Translations under genes and position numbers: made by a program | Shown here: one piece after another, positions 9,390 through 16,736 of the stretch | Numbering within the stretch: the first letter of the stretch is position 1 | How the letters are laid out: the number at the start of each line of letters is the position of its first letter | The notes under the pieces: generated by a model | The model's database searches: none | What the model saw: only the letters and a program-made list of their open reading frames with translations | What the model was told of the DNA's origin: nothing | From: UBA7803 sp034522075 | Lineage (GTDB): Bacteria; Pseudomonadota; Gammaproteobacteria; Pseudomonadales; Azotimanducaceae | DNA: 64,000 bases | NCBI GenBank assembly: GCA_034522075.1 | Contig: JAXHLO010000021.1 | Span: forward strand, 62,001-126,000 | Reading direction: 5' to 3'

Positions 9390-11371
9390 GCTACATGCGG
9401 CTGGCTCCGGAATCCGTTCGCTTGCGGCGTATGGCCAAGGCCCACGCGGCGGGAGAACTGACGGAGCAGGAATACCGCGAGGCCCGGCGCCAGATCATCG
9501 ACGATTTTCCCGTCGACGCCGTGGCCGATGACGACACCCGGCCGCGCTGGTCCCAGGAGCCCACCTTGCGCAGCAACAACGGCATGGCCGGGTGTATCGG
9601 CATGGAAACGCCCCTGGCCGGCGCTGGCGAGCGGCCCCGGCGCTGGCCCTGGCTGGCGCTGCTGGCCGTGTTGCTGGCCGGTGCCCTGCTGGCGGTGCCG
9701 GCAACGGGCCGTAGCGCAGACGCCCGGCTGGACATCGTTGCCGTAGCCGAGCGGCATCCGGACCCGGCCAGCAGCCCGCGGCTGGCGCTGACCGGGGTGC
9801 GCGTGGCATGGGGTGATGACGCGTCCGCCGCACTGCGCGGCGTGGATCTGGCCGCCCTGCAGACCCGCGCCGACGAGAGTCTGGCGGCCCTGCGGGCCAG
9901 CAACGCGCCCGGTCCCCATGGCTTCACTCCCAGCGAATTGACGGAGGTGGCCCGGTTTCTCAATGTGCTGGGCGTGCATGATTCACAGGGCGGACTCGAC
10001 GCCGCCGACGCCCGGGATCTGACCGGCCTGATCCGCGATCAGAAATCGCGCCGCGGTATCTCGGTGGCGGAGCTCGAGGGATTGGCGGATGACGTCCAGG
10101 CAGAAGTGCGGTCGGCCGGCTATTTCCTGGCGGTGGCCTACGTGCCGGCCCAGCGCCTGCAGGATGGCGAGGCACGCGTCGAGGTGCTGCCGGGCCGGCT
10201 GGGCGATATCGTGGTGGAGGGCGGTGATGCCGGCCCGGTCATGGAAGTGTTCGCGGCGCTGCTCGGCCAGCCGCTGCGCCTGGCCGATGTGTCCAGCCGT
10301 CTGCAGACACTCAATGCCCGGCCGGGCTTCACCGCTCAGGCGTCGTTCGGCCCGGGTACCGGCGTGGGCGAATCACGCCTGCGCCTGGATCTCATCGAAC
10401 AGCGCGATTGGACCGCGGCGGTGGCCGTGGACAACCACGGCGACAGCCGCACTGGAGATCAGCGGATCAAGGTCAGCGGAGCCTGGCTCAATCCCCGGCA
10501 TGTCGGTGACCGGCTCAGCGCCGGCGCCCTGATTACGGCGAACCCGGCCAACCAGACGTACGGCTACGTGGATTATGAGATGCCGCTGGCCGGCGACTAC
10601 CGGCTGGCAGCACGGCTGGCCAACAACGACTTCTCCCAGGACGATCCGCTCAGCCTGGATGGCAGCGGGGTCTTCCTGGATCTGGCCGCCCGGCGCAGCT
10701 TCGTCTACAGCCGCGAACGGGCCGTGACGCTGGTGCTGGGGCTGGGCCGGCACCAGTTGGATTGGGATGACGGTGTCGACCAGACCGTGTCCCTGGTGAG
10801 TGCGGCCCTGGCCGGCCACCGGGTCTGGGATGGGCCGCGCATCGCCGCCGACGGAGCCTTCAGCGTTTCCCTGGGCCGCATCGGCGGCGATCGGTTCGTC
10901 GGCCAGGACGACGGCTTCTACCTGCTGGAGGCGGAGGCCGAGGCCTGGATGCCGGTGGATCTGCCGCTGCTCGACGGCCAGCAGACAGTGCGTCTGTTCG
11001 GCGCCGGCCAGTGGAGCGACAGCCTGCTGCCGGCCACCAGAAGGTTTGCCCTGGGCGGTGCCCACCGCCTCAGGGCCTTCGAGCGCAGCGCTTTTCTCGC
11101 CGACCGTGGCCTGCTGGTGGGCCTGGAGGCCCGCGTACCGCTGCCGCTCGGCGAACTGGTGGTGTTCGGCGAGACGGCCTATGGCGATGGCCGGGCCCAG
11201 GGAGACGAGACATGGGTGCGGCTCAGCGACGTGGGTCTGGGCTGGGATGCGGATCTGGGGCCGGGATGGTCCAGCAGTTTGAGCTGGGCATTACCGGTGG
11301 CAACGCGTGGAAGTGGAGGCTTCGATGATGGCGGCTCTCGCTGGTATGGCGCATTGCGCTATCGATTCTGA
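9386..11371 (+). CDS. ShlB/FhaC/HecB-type two-partner secretion outer-membrane translocator with unusual N-terminal extension
   Basis: A 661-residue protein, longer than typical TpsB (about 550-590). Residues 1-40 resemble a SHOCT-like helical pair (RLRRMAKAHAAGELTEQEYREARRQI). A hydrophobic segment at 87-107 (WPWLALLAVLLAGALLAVPA) acts as late signal or anchor. About 230-300 is POTRA_2-like (GISVAELEGLADDV, YVPAQRLQDGEARVEVLPGRL). The rest is a 16-stranded-type barrel with FALGGAHRLRAF (the VRGY-loop equivalent) and a terminal aromatic (RYRF). TpsB proteins export a partner exoprotein across the outer membrane, but no large TpsA gene follows. The ATGA overlap with the kinase stop supports the start at 9386. 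Starting at Met67 or Met73 would give a normal signal peptide without the SHOCT-like part. Confidence 0.85.
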   Translation: MSYMRLAPESVRLRRMAKAHAAGELTEQEYREARRQIIDDFPVDAVADDDTRPRWSQEPTLRSNNGMAGCIGMETPLAGAGERPRRWPWLALLAVLLAGALLAVPATGRSADARLDIVAVAERHPDPASSPRLALTGVRVAWGDDASAALRGVDLAALQTRADESLAALRASNAPGPHGFTPSELTEVARFLNVLGVHDSQGGLDAADARDLTGLIRDQKSRRGISVAELEGLADDVQAEVRSAGYFLAVAYVPAQRLQDGEARVEVLPGRLGDIVVEGGDAGPVMEVFAALLGQPLRLADVSSRLQTLNARPGFTAQASFGPGTGVGESRLRLDLIEQRDWTAAVAVDNHGDSRTGDQRIKVSGAWLNPRHVGDRLSAGALITANPANQTYGYVDYEMPLAGDYRLAARLANNDFSQDDPLSLDGSGVFLDLAARRSFVYSRERAVTLVLGLGRHQLDWDDGVDQTVSLVSAALAGHRVWDGPRIAADGAFSVSLGRIGGDRFVGQDDGFYLLEAEAEAWMPVDLPLLDGQQTVRLFGAGQWSDSLLPATRRFALGGAHRLRAFERSAFLADRGLLVGLEARVPLPLGELVVFGETAYGDGRAQGDETWVRLSDVGLGWDADLGPGWSSSLSWALPVATRGSGGFDDGGSRWYGALRYRF

Positions 11372-11666
11372 TCGTCAAGGTGGGCGGACCGGGTCGCCGG
11401 GCGGCGTTCTGCCGGCCCTGCTGGTGGCATTGGTGATGGGTCCGCTGAGTTCCACATCACTGTGGGCCGCGCCGGCGCCGGAACCTTCTCCTGAGGCCCA
11501 GGCCGCTCACCAGGTTACCCAGCCGGAAGGGTTGCGCGCCCGGCTGCTCGGCGACGAAGCGTCGCCGGTACGCCGCCTCGATGCGGCAATCTTCACTGAG
11601 CTGTTGCCGGTGACCGCATCGGAGCCCGCCGTCCGCCTGCCCGAGGACCAGCTCGACAGCCAATGA
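11325..11666 (+). CDS. Small hypothetical secreted protein at the end of the kinase-TpsB operon
   Basis: An open frame of 113 codons from 11325 (ATGATG), overlapping the TpsB 3' end by 47 bp. Internal ATGs at 11328 and 11346 are alternatives. A hydrophobic stretch PALLVALVMGPLSSTSLWAA followed by Pro/Glu-rich sequence looks like a late signal peptide with cleavage after WAA. The mature part would be about 65 residues with no recognisable domain (EGLRARLLGDEASPVRRLDAAIFTELLP). I do not recognise the family. Its position makes it a candidate accessory or exported factor of the operon, but a chance ORF is not excluded. Confidence 0.45.
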   Translation: MMAALAGMAHCAIDSDRQGGRTGSPGGVLPALLVALVMGPLSSTSLWAAPAPEPSPEAQAAHQVTQPEGLRARLLGDEASPVRRLDAAIFTELLPVTASEPAVRLPEDQLDSQ

Positions 11667-12081
11667 GCGCCCCCATATAGAACTGTTGGGTTATGGCGCG
11701 CCTGAAATCTTGTCACTGTCCTGTCATCGCAGGCTGCATGCACGACTGAATGTGAGCATGTACTAACGGCATGTCGGACAACCGTTATACACAGGGGCGG
11801 GGTTTTGGTTGGGAGTCGTTCGAATTGCCCGCGATCCTTAAACTACATGCTGACGTGATAGGTCTAACTTATTGTTATACATGCAGATAAATTTGAATGA
11901 TCAAAATTTGATCAGCCGGCCGCAATGGCGTCTTGGTGGGCCTGCGTACCCATACTCAGAACTTATCCTCAGAGTTATCCACAGAAATTCTGGAAAACTT
12001 CACCTTCCCGGAGACACTTAAGGGTGTCCGCGGGGGTGAATCCCCCGCATAATCCTGTCATGTTCACGGCCGGGATTTCTC
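11667..12081. other. 415-bp intergenic region: AT-rich, DnaA-box-like sites, palindrome, hairpins
   Basis: No gene is seen. The centre (about 11835-11915) is markedly AT-rich against a GC-rich background. TTATACACA lies at 11785-11793 and TTATCCACA at 11975-11983, both fitting the DnaA-box consensus TTATNCACA. TTATCCTCA at 11963-11971 is one mismatch away and 3 bp from the perfect box. A palindrome with 8-bp arms around a single A occupies 11898-11914. Two short hairpins lie at 12012-12028 (GACAC/GTGTC) and 12030-12048 (GCGGGGG/CCCCCGC) just before the next gene. Neither has a following T-run, so they are not convincing intrinsic terminators. Confidence 0.6.
11898..11914. repeat. 17-bp palindrome, possible operator
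   Basis: Perfect dyad: arms TGATCAAA and TTTGATCA around a central A, inside the AT-rich part of the 11.7-12.1 kb gap. It could be a regulator binding site, or part of an unwinding element given the two GATC sites and the neighbouring DnaA-box-like sequences. No assigned regulator. Confidence 0.45.
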
Positions 12082-13038
12082 ATGTCGTCCAGCTGGCAAC
12101 CCTCGGCAACCATTGACCGCCGCCCACGGCGACGGCCCATGGGCGTGCTTGGACGCTGCCTCGTGGCCGGTCTGCTGGTGGCGGTATCCGGCTGCAGCGT
12201 GCAGCTCGCCTACAACAATCTGGACCGCCTGGCCCGCTGGTCGGTTGGTGACTACATCGACATGACCAGCGATCAGCGGGCCTACTTCGACGCCGCGGTC
12301 GAGGAGGTGTGGGTCTGGCATCGCGGCGAACACCTGCCGCAGTACGCGGACTTCCTCGACAGCGTGGCGGTGCGTTTTGTCGACGGCACCAGCGAAAGGG
12401 AAATGCAGCAGGTGGTCGATCAGGTGGTGGCCTGGGCGGAAGAGGTGCAGGCCCGCGCACTGCCGGCCACGACCGAGATGCTCGCCTCTCTGTCGGATGC
12501 GCAGGTGAGGGAACTGGCCGTCACGCTGGAGGAGCGTAACCGTGAGATCGCTGAGCCGGAGCTCGGCGCCTCCCCGGCGGAGATCCGCCAGTTGTGGGTG
12601 GAAGAGTTCAGCGAACGCTTCAGCCGGTTTTCCGGGAAGCTGACTGCCGTACAGCAGGCCTATCTGCGCAGCCAGGCAGAGCGCTACCAGCCGGAGCGGG
12701 TACTTTGGGCGGAGTATCGGCGTCGCTGGCAGGCGGATCTGCTGGCATTACTGCGCTTCCGCCAGGACCGCGCCGGGCTTGAACGGGGCCTGGCTGAGCT
12801 GGCCCGCCACCGGGAGCTCTACTACGGCCCCCGCCTGACGGCCATTGACGACAACAACGTGAAGCTGTTGCGCGAATCCAGCGTCTGGCTGGTCAACAGC
12901 CTCACCGACCGCCAGCAGCAGCGTTTTCGCGATCGCCTGGGTGAGCTGGCGGAAGACTTCCGCGCACTCGCCGCCCGGGAGACCACGGCACCGACTGCGC
13001 CACTGCCGTGTCTGGCGGGCTGTGACGGCGCGTCGTAA
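12082..13038 (+). CDS. DUF6279-type lipoprotein
   Basis: A 318-residue protein with an Arg-rich N-terminus, a hydrophobic segment and a lipobox (LLVAVSGCS), so it is probably a lipid-anchored envelope protein. The segment after the cysteine, VQLAYNNLDRLARWSVGDYI, followed by YFDAAVEEVWVWHRGEHLPQYADFL, is characteristic of the DUF6279 family. The remainder is almost entirely alpha-helical and charged. Function is unknown for the family. It is convergent with dps: stop codons are 6 bp apart. The start ATG lacks a clear Shine-Dalgarno sequence. A later in-frame ATG (MGVLGRCLVAGLL, codon 20) would give a more typical lipoprotein signal and is a credible alternative. Confidence 0.8.
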   Translation: MSSSWQPSATIDRRPRRRPMGVLGRCLVAGLLVAVSGCSVQLAYNNLDRLARWSVGDYIDMTSDQRAYFDAAVEEVWVWHRGEHLPQYADFLDSVAVRFVDGTSEREMQQVVDQVVAWAEEVQARALPATTEMLASLSDAQVRELAVTLEERNREIAEPELGASPAEIRQLWVEEFSERFSRFSGKLTAVQQAYLRSQAERYQPERVLWAEYRRRWQADLLALLRFRQDRAGLERGLAELARHRELYYGPRLTAIDDNNVKLLRESSVWLVNSLTDRQQQRFRDRLGELAEDFRALAARETTAPTAPLPCLAGCDGAS

Positions 13039-13044
13039 GCGCGT

Positions 13045-13518
13045 TCAGAGCAAGCTGCGCAGCATCCACGCCGCCTTTTCGTGAATGGCCATGCGATCGG
13101 CCACCAAACTGGCGGTGGATTCGTCGTTGGCTTCCTGGGCCGTGGGCAGAATCTCCCGGCAGGTGCGCACCAGGATCTCCTGGGCCACTACCAGATCGCT
13201 CAACATCTCCTCCGCTTCCGGGGCCCCGGCGATCTCTTCGATGGCCGTCAGCTCCAGATACTCGCGGAAGGTACCGGGCGCTGGATAGCCGAGGGTTCTG
13301 ATGCGTTCGGCGATGTCGTCCACGGCTGCGGCCAGCTCCGTGTACTGTTCCTCGAACAGCAGATGCAGATCCCGGAAACGCGGGCCTGTGACATTCCAGT
13401 GATAGCTGTGAGTTTTCAGGTAAAGCGTATAGGTATCGGCCAGCAGGCGGGTCAGCCCGCCGGCGATCTGCTGGCGGTCGTCGCTGTCGATGCCGATATT
13501 GATGTCTTTGGCCGTCAT
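13045..13518 (-). CDS. dps: Dps family DNA-binding ferritin-like protein
   Basis: A 157-residue protein. It has the Dps signature YHWNVTGPRFRDLHLLFEEQY and VDDIAERIRTLG, which carry the inter-subunit ferroxidase residues (His in HWN, the Asp of RDL, Asp/Glu in DDIAERI). Dps forms a dodecamer that oxidises Fe(II) with peroxide and can protect DNA in oxidative stress or stationary phase. The short N-terminus MTAKDINIGI has only one lysine, so DNA binding through a Lys-rich tail is weakly supported. AAGGAG is well placed before the ATG. An OxyR-like operator lies upstream at 13611-13647. Confidence 0.93.
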   Translation of the reverse strand: MTAKDINIGIDSDDRQQIAGGLTRLLADTYTLYLKTHSYHWNVTGPRFRDLHLLFEEQYTELAAAVDDIAERIRTLGYPAPGTFREYLELTAIEEIAGAPEAEEMLSDLVVAQEILVRTCREILPTAQEANDESTASLVADRMAIHEKAAWMLRSLL

Positions 13519-13610
13519 GTTCTGCTCCTTGTGGCCGAGCTGCTGCAGGTGCGGAAGGCACCGCTGGCAGTCGATGGAGCGAGTCTGCGCCGCTGGAAAG
13601 CGTTAGTGAA

Positions 13611-13647
13611 ATTGCTCTTTTCTACCCACTCAATAGGCAAAAGCTAT
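13611..13647 (-). promoter_or_regulatory. OxyR-like binding site upstream of dps
   Basis: Four tetranucleotides with exact 7-bp spacing: ATTG (13611), CTAC (13622), ATAG (13633), CTAT (13644). The OxyR consensus is ATAG-N7-CTAT-N7-ATAG-N7-CTAT, so 14 of 16 core bases match and the right half is perfect. It ends at the base before the PspC stop codon and sits 93-129 bp upstream of the dps ATG, where an activator would contact RNA polymerase. Escherichia coli dps is OxyR-activated. Here this is inferred from sequence only. Confidence 0.7.
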
Positions 13648-13908
13648 TCAACGCCGGCGTGTCCGGGCGTCGGACCTATAGTCCGAATGCGCGGATTTGT
13701 CGCGCTGGTGCAGAACGATCCAGGCCACCAGGTACACACCGATGGCAACCCGGGGGATGAACAGGGCCGCCAGCACGAAGGCTACCCGCGGAAACGCCGG
13801 GTCGGTGCGCAGAGCCGCGGCGATGCCGGCGCAGACCCCGGCGATCCAGGCATTGTGCCGGTCGAGCCGGACGTGACGGTGAAGTCTGTGGAAGGCGCTG
13901 TCAGACAT
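13648..13908 (-). CDS. PspC-domain inner-membrane protein
   Basis: An 86-residue protein with the PspC pattern: amphipathic start (FHRLHRHVRLDRHNAWIAGVCAGIAAAL), then a hydrophobic helix (RVAFVLAALFIPRVAIGVYLVAWIVL) and a basic tail. PspC proteins are membrane partners in phage-shock/envelope-stress responses. There is no pspA or pspB visible, so this is a stand-alone PspC-like protein, shorter than Escherichia coli PspC (119 residues). The AGGAG upstream is 12 bp from the ATG, somewhat far. It lies between a small membrane-protein gene and the dps promoter. Confidence 0.75.
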   Translation of the reverse strand: MSDSAFHRLHRHVRLDRHNAWIAGVCAGIAAALRTDPAFPRVAFVLAALFIPRVAIGVYLVAWIVLHQRDKSAHSDYRSDARTRRR

Positions 13909-13941
13909 GATGTGGCAGAACTCCTGCTGAGCGGGGCGCTG

Positions 13942-14133
13942 TCAGACGCCGAGCATCCAGTTGGCGAATGTCAGAACCTGGCTGTCGAAATAGCGGGGTG
14001 CGGCGCCGGTGTGTGCCGGCGCCAGGCCCGACAGGACCAGACCGAACGCGATGAACACCGCAGCCAGCAGAATGACTGCCGCCAGGTTGCCGCGCGGGGC
14101 TCTGATCCGGGAAAGACGAAATGACTCGTGCAT
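13942..14133 (-). CDS. Small hypothetical single-pass membrane protein
   Basis: A 63-residue ORF with a basic N-terminus (RLSRIRAPRG) followed by one membrane helix (LAAVILLAAVFIAFGLVLSGLA) and a short polar tail. It is 33 bp upstream of, and co-directional with, the PspC gene, suggesting a two-gene membrane-stress unit. I do not recognise a family, and there is no strong ribosome-binding site. Coding character is supported mainly by the clean positive-inside helix and by context. Confidence 0.5.
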   Translation of the reverse strand: MHESFRLSRIRAPRGNLAAVILLAAVFIAFGLVLSGLAPAHTGAAPRYFDSQVLTFANWMLGV

Positions 14134-14315
14134 GGCTATTCGATCCGATTGAACTCTAAGGGCACCGTTCTCATTTGTGTGTCATTCATGATTCGTGCCA
14201 TCGCGGCGAAACGCCCGCTGCAGGTTCAAAGGCCCCGTAGGACGGGCGTTGCGGTGGCGTGAACCGGGAGTGGGACCTGTTGCCGGCCTGGTCGTTCTCG
14301 CCAACTGTTGGTGCG

Positions 14316-14321
14316 TATAAT
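14316..14321 (+). promoter_or_regulatory. Consensus -10 element (TATAAT) before the CoA-transferase gene
   Basis: A perfect TATAAT lies 32 bp before the ATG at 14354, with TG two bases further upstream than in an extended -10. The -35 region (about 14293-14298, CGTTCT) is weak. The predicted transcript would start near 14328 and carry the GGGAG Shine-Dalgarno sequence. Confidence 0.5.
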
Positions 14322-14353
14322 CGTTGACCGTTTTTTCCACTGGGAGCCGCGTC

Positions 14354-15538
14354 ATGGCAGGACCGTTAGCCGGGGTCAGGGTCGTCGACCTTACCAGTAT
14401 GATCTCCGGACCCATTGCCACCATGATGCTGGCCGACCAGGGCGCCGACGTCATCAAGGTCGAGCCGCCCAATGGCGACCTGGTGCGCCATCTGGGACCG
14501 AGCCGGGGCGGCCTGACGGCGACGTTCATTTCTGCCAACCGCAGCAAGCGCAGCATAGCCCTGGACCTGAAAAGCGAGGCGGGCATGCAGGTGCTCACCC
14601 GGCTGCTGGCCACGGCTGACGTGTTCGTACAGAACTTCCGCCCGGGGGCCATCGAGCGGATGGGTCTGGGCGAGGAGGTCGTGCGGGCCATTCGTGCGGA
14701 TATCGTCTACGTGTCCATCAGCGGTTTCGGCGAGGCGGGGCCCTACGCGCAGAAGCGCGTTTATGACCCGGTGATTCAGGCACTGTCCGGGTTGGCGGCC
14801 ATTCAGAAGGATGGCGCCACGGGCCGTCCACGTATGGTGCGGACGATTATTCCGGACAAGACCACGGCAGTGACTGCGGCTCAGGCCATTACGGCCGCGC
14901 TCTTTGCCCGGGAGCGCAGCGGCGAGGGCCAGCATGTGAAGCTGGCCATGCTCGATACCATGGTGGCTTATCTGTGGCCCGAGGGAATGACCGGCTACAC
15001 CTTCGTCGGCCGTGAAGTGCCCGGCTCCCGCGCCCAGCTCGCTCAGGACCTGATCTTCGCTACGGCGGACGGCTACATCACCACAGGTGCGGTGTCCGAC
15101 GCCGAGTGGCAGGGCATGTGCCGGGCGCTGGAGCACGACGAATGGCTCAGCGATGAACGCTTCCGCACGGCGCAGGACCGCGTCGTCAACGTCAAGGAGC
15201 GTCTCGAGCTCATGGCCGACGTGCTGCGCCATCGGTCCAGTGCCGACTGGCTCGAGCGGCTGGATGCCGAAGGGGTGCCGTGCGCGCCGGTGCTGGAGCG
15301 TCACGAGGTCTTCGAGCACGAGCAGATCAAGGTCAACGGTACTGTTGCCGAATACGATCACCCGGTGGCGGGGAGGGTTCGGCAACCGCGCCCGGCAGCG
15401 CGGTTCGACCGCACACCGGCGGAGATGACCCGGCATGCGCCGGTGCTGGGCGAGCATTCCCGGGAAATCCTCACGGAGCTGGGCCTGGACGCTGATAGTC
15501 TGCCGGGCACAGGTGCTGTGGGCGAACCACAGGATTGA
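14354..15538 (+). CDS. Class III CoA-transferase (CaiB/BaiF family)
   Basis: A 394-residue protein. The N-terminus GVRVVDLTSMISGPIATMMLADQGADVIKVEPP is the family hallmark. The catalytic Asp is likely the one in KLAMLDTMVAYLWPEG (about residue 202), which forms the acyl-aspartyl intermediate. The C-terminal lobe has VPCAPVLERHEVFEH and RHAPVLGEHSREIL. These enzymes move CoA between carboxylic acids (formyl-CoA transferase, carnitine and bile-acid CoA-transferases). The substrate is not readable. GGGAG precedes the chosen ATG, and in-frame codons upstream lie over the promoter. The neighbourhood is rich in acyl-CoA synthetases and thioesterases. Confidence 0.9.
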   Translation: MAGPLAGVRVVDLTSMISGPIATMMLADQGADVIKVEPPNGDLVRHLGPSRGGLTATFISANRSKRSIALDLKSEAGMQVLTRLLATADVFVQNFRPGAIERMGLGEEVVRAIRADIVYVSISGFGEAGPYAQKRVYDPVIQALSGLAAIQKDGATGRPRMVRTIIPDKTTAVTAAQAITAALFARERSGEGQHVKLAMLDTMVAYLWPEGMTGYTFVGREVPGSRAQLAQDLIFATADGYITTGAVSDAEWQGMCRALEHDEWLSDERFRTAQDRVVNVKERLELMADVLRHRSSADWLERLDAEGVPCAPVLERHEVFEHEQIKVNGTVAEYDHPVAGRVRQPRPAARFDRTPAEMTRHAPVLGEHSREILTELGLDADSLPGTGAVGEPQD

Positions 15539-15622
15539 GCCGGGCTTCGGCCCCGGAAGAATTCCCGGCCGGATACGCTGGTGTGAGCTATTTTTAAGAT
15601 AGCGCAGCAGTCGGAAGCGGTC

Positions 15623-16660
15623 ATGTCGAGCATCACCTTCAAGGTCTCCGTCGAGGAGTCGCACGCGGTTCTGAAGAAGGTGCTGCCGCTCATGAGTCAG
15701 CACCGGGTACCCACGATCCCGCAGAATTACGCCATCTGGTACGACTACGTCTGCGAGGCCAACGAGTCGCTGGTAGCCGAGCTCAAAGAGCGCATGAGCC
15801 ATGGCCTGGGTTTTACGCCGGACGTCTGCGAGTCGCTGTTCGAGAAGTACTTCATTCACGCACTGCGCGCCCAGGTCGAAGAAATCCAGGAAAGCATGCG
15901 CCGCAACGTGGATACGGCCATTGACGAGATCGGTGGGTTTCATGCCGCCCTGAATGACTTCGTCGGCGTTCTCGATACCGCCAGCGACACGCTGGAACAG
16001 GCACCCAGCGAGGCGGACCTGCGTGTTGTGGTGGCAAAGCTCATGCAGGAGACCCGTGCGACGCGTCAGCGCGGCGCCGCAGTGGAAGCTTTGCTGCAGG
16101 CGATGGCGGCGGAACTCAACGAGATGCGTGTGCAGGTGGATGCTCTGTCGCGGGATTCTCTGCAGGATGCCCTGACCGGTGTGGCCAATCGCCGCGCATT
16201 CGACGACGGCGTGCGGCGTATGACCCGGGAAGCATCTGCCAGCGGTGCCGAGCTCTCTCTGCTGCTGGTGGACGTGGACGAGTTCACCCGCTTCAACGAT
16301 GCCCACGGCGGCGAGATGGGGGATCAGGTGCTGCGCTTTCTGGCTCAGGAGATGGATCAGTGCGTCAAGGGCCGGGATCTGCTGGCCCGCTATGCGGGTG
16401 CGGAATTCGCCGTTCTGCTGCCGGATACCGCCTACAATGGTGCGCTCATGCTGGCAGAGAGCATCCGCGCCATCATCGAAGCCCAGGTGATCCAGACCGA
16501 GACCGGCCGGGAGATCGATGACCTGACCATCTCGGTGGGCGTGGCCCAGTTCCGCCTGGATGAAGAATCCGCCGACTTCGAGGCGCGGGCGCGGGCGTGC
16601 CTGGAGCAATCCAGGTCCCAGGGCCGCAACCGGGTCACCGGCGAGCGCGACCTGCACTGA
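15623..16660 (+). CDS. GGDEF-domain protein with degenerate active site
   Basis: A 345-residue cytoplasmic protein. The N-terminal 170 residues are helical (SVEESHAVLKKVLPLMSQHRVPTIPQNYAIWYDYV), as in single-domain diguanylate cyclases that dimerise through a helical module. The GGDEF domain covers about 175-335: DALTGVANRRAFDDGV, LLLVDVDEFTRFNDAHGGEMGD. The signature is AGAEF instead of GGDEF/GGEEF (RYAGAEFAVLLP), and the I-site RxxD is KGRD. Loss of the third signature residue normally abolishes c-di-GMP synthesis, so it may be an inactive regulatory or binding protein. The start has GGAAG upstream. The gene sits alone between CoA-metabolism genes. Confidence 0.87.
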   Translation: MSSITFKVSVEESHAVLKKVLPLMSQHRVPTIPQNYAIWYDYVCEANESLVAELKERMSHGLGFTPDVCESLFEKYFIHALRAQVEEIQESMRRNVDTAIDEIGGFHAALNDFVGVLDTASDTLEQAPSEADLRVVVAKLMQETRATRQRGAAVEALLQAMAAELNEMRVQVDALSRDSLQDALTGVANRRAFDDGVRRMTREASASGAELSLLLVDVDEFTRFNDAHGGEMGDQVLRFLAQEMDQCVKGRDLLARYAGAEFAVLLPDTAYNGALMLAESIRAIIEAQVIQTETGREIDDLTISVGVAQFRLDEESADFEARARACLEQSRSQGRNRVTGERDLH

Positions 16661-16736
16661 ACCGACCTCGCGGGCGCTACACAGGCGTCCGGGAGCCGGT
16701 AGAATGCCGGGTTTTCGAGCCGGAGCCTCCGACCCC

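Noticed and set aside
12030..12048. GCGGGGG/CCCCCGC hairpin as a terminator for the TpsB operon
   Set aside because: The stem is good but there is no T-tract after it and it lies about 360 bp beyond the last ORF, close to the next gene. It is recorded as a hairpin only.
15538..15560. UUCG-loop hairpin just after the CoA-transferase stop as an intrinsic terminator
   Set aside because: The stem (CCGGGC/GCCCCGG) is bulged and is followed by AAGAATT rather than a T-run, so termination is not supported.
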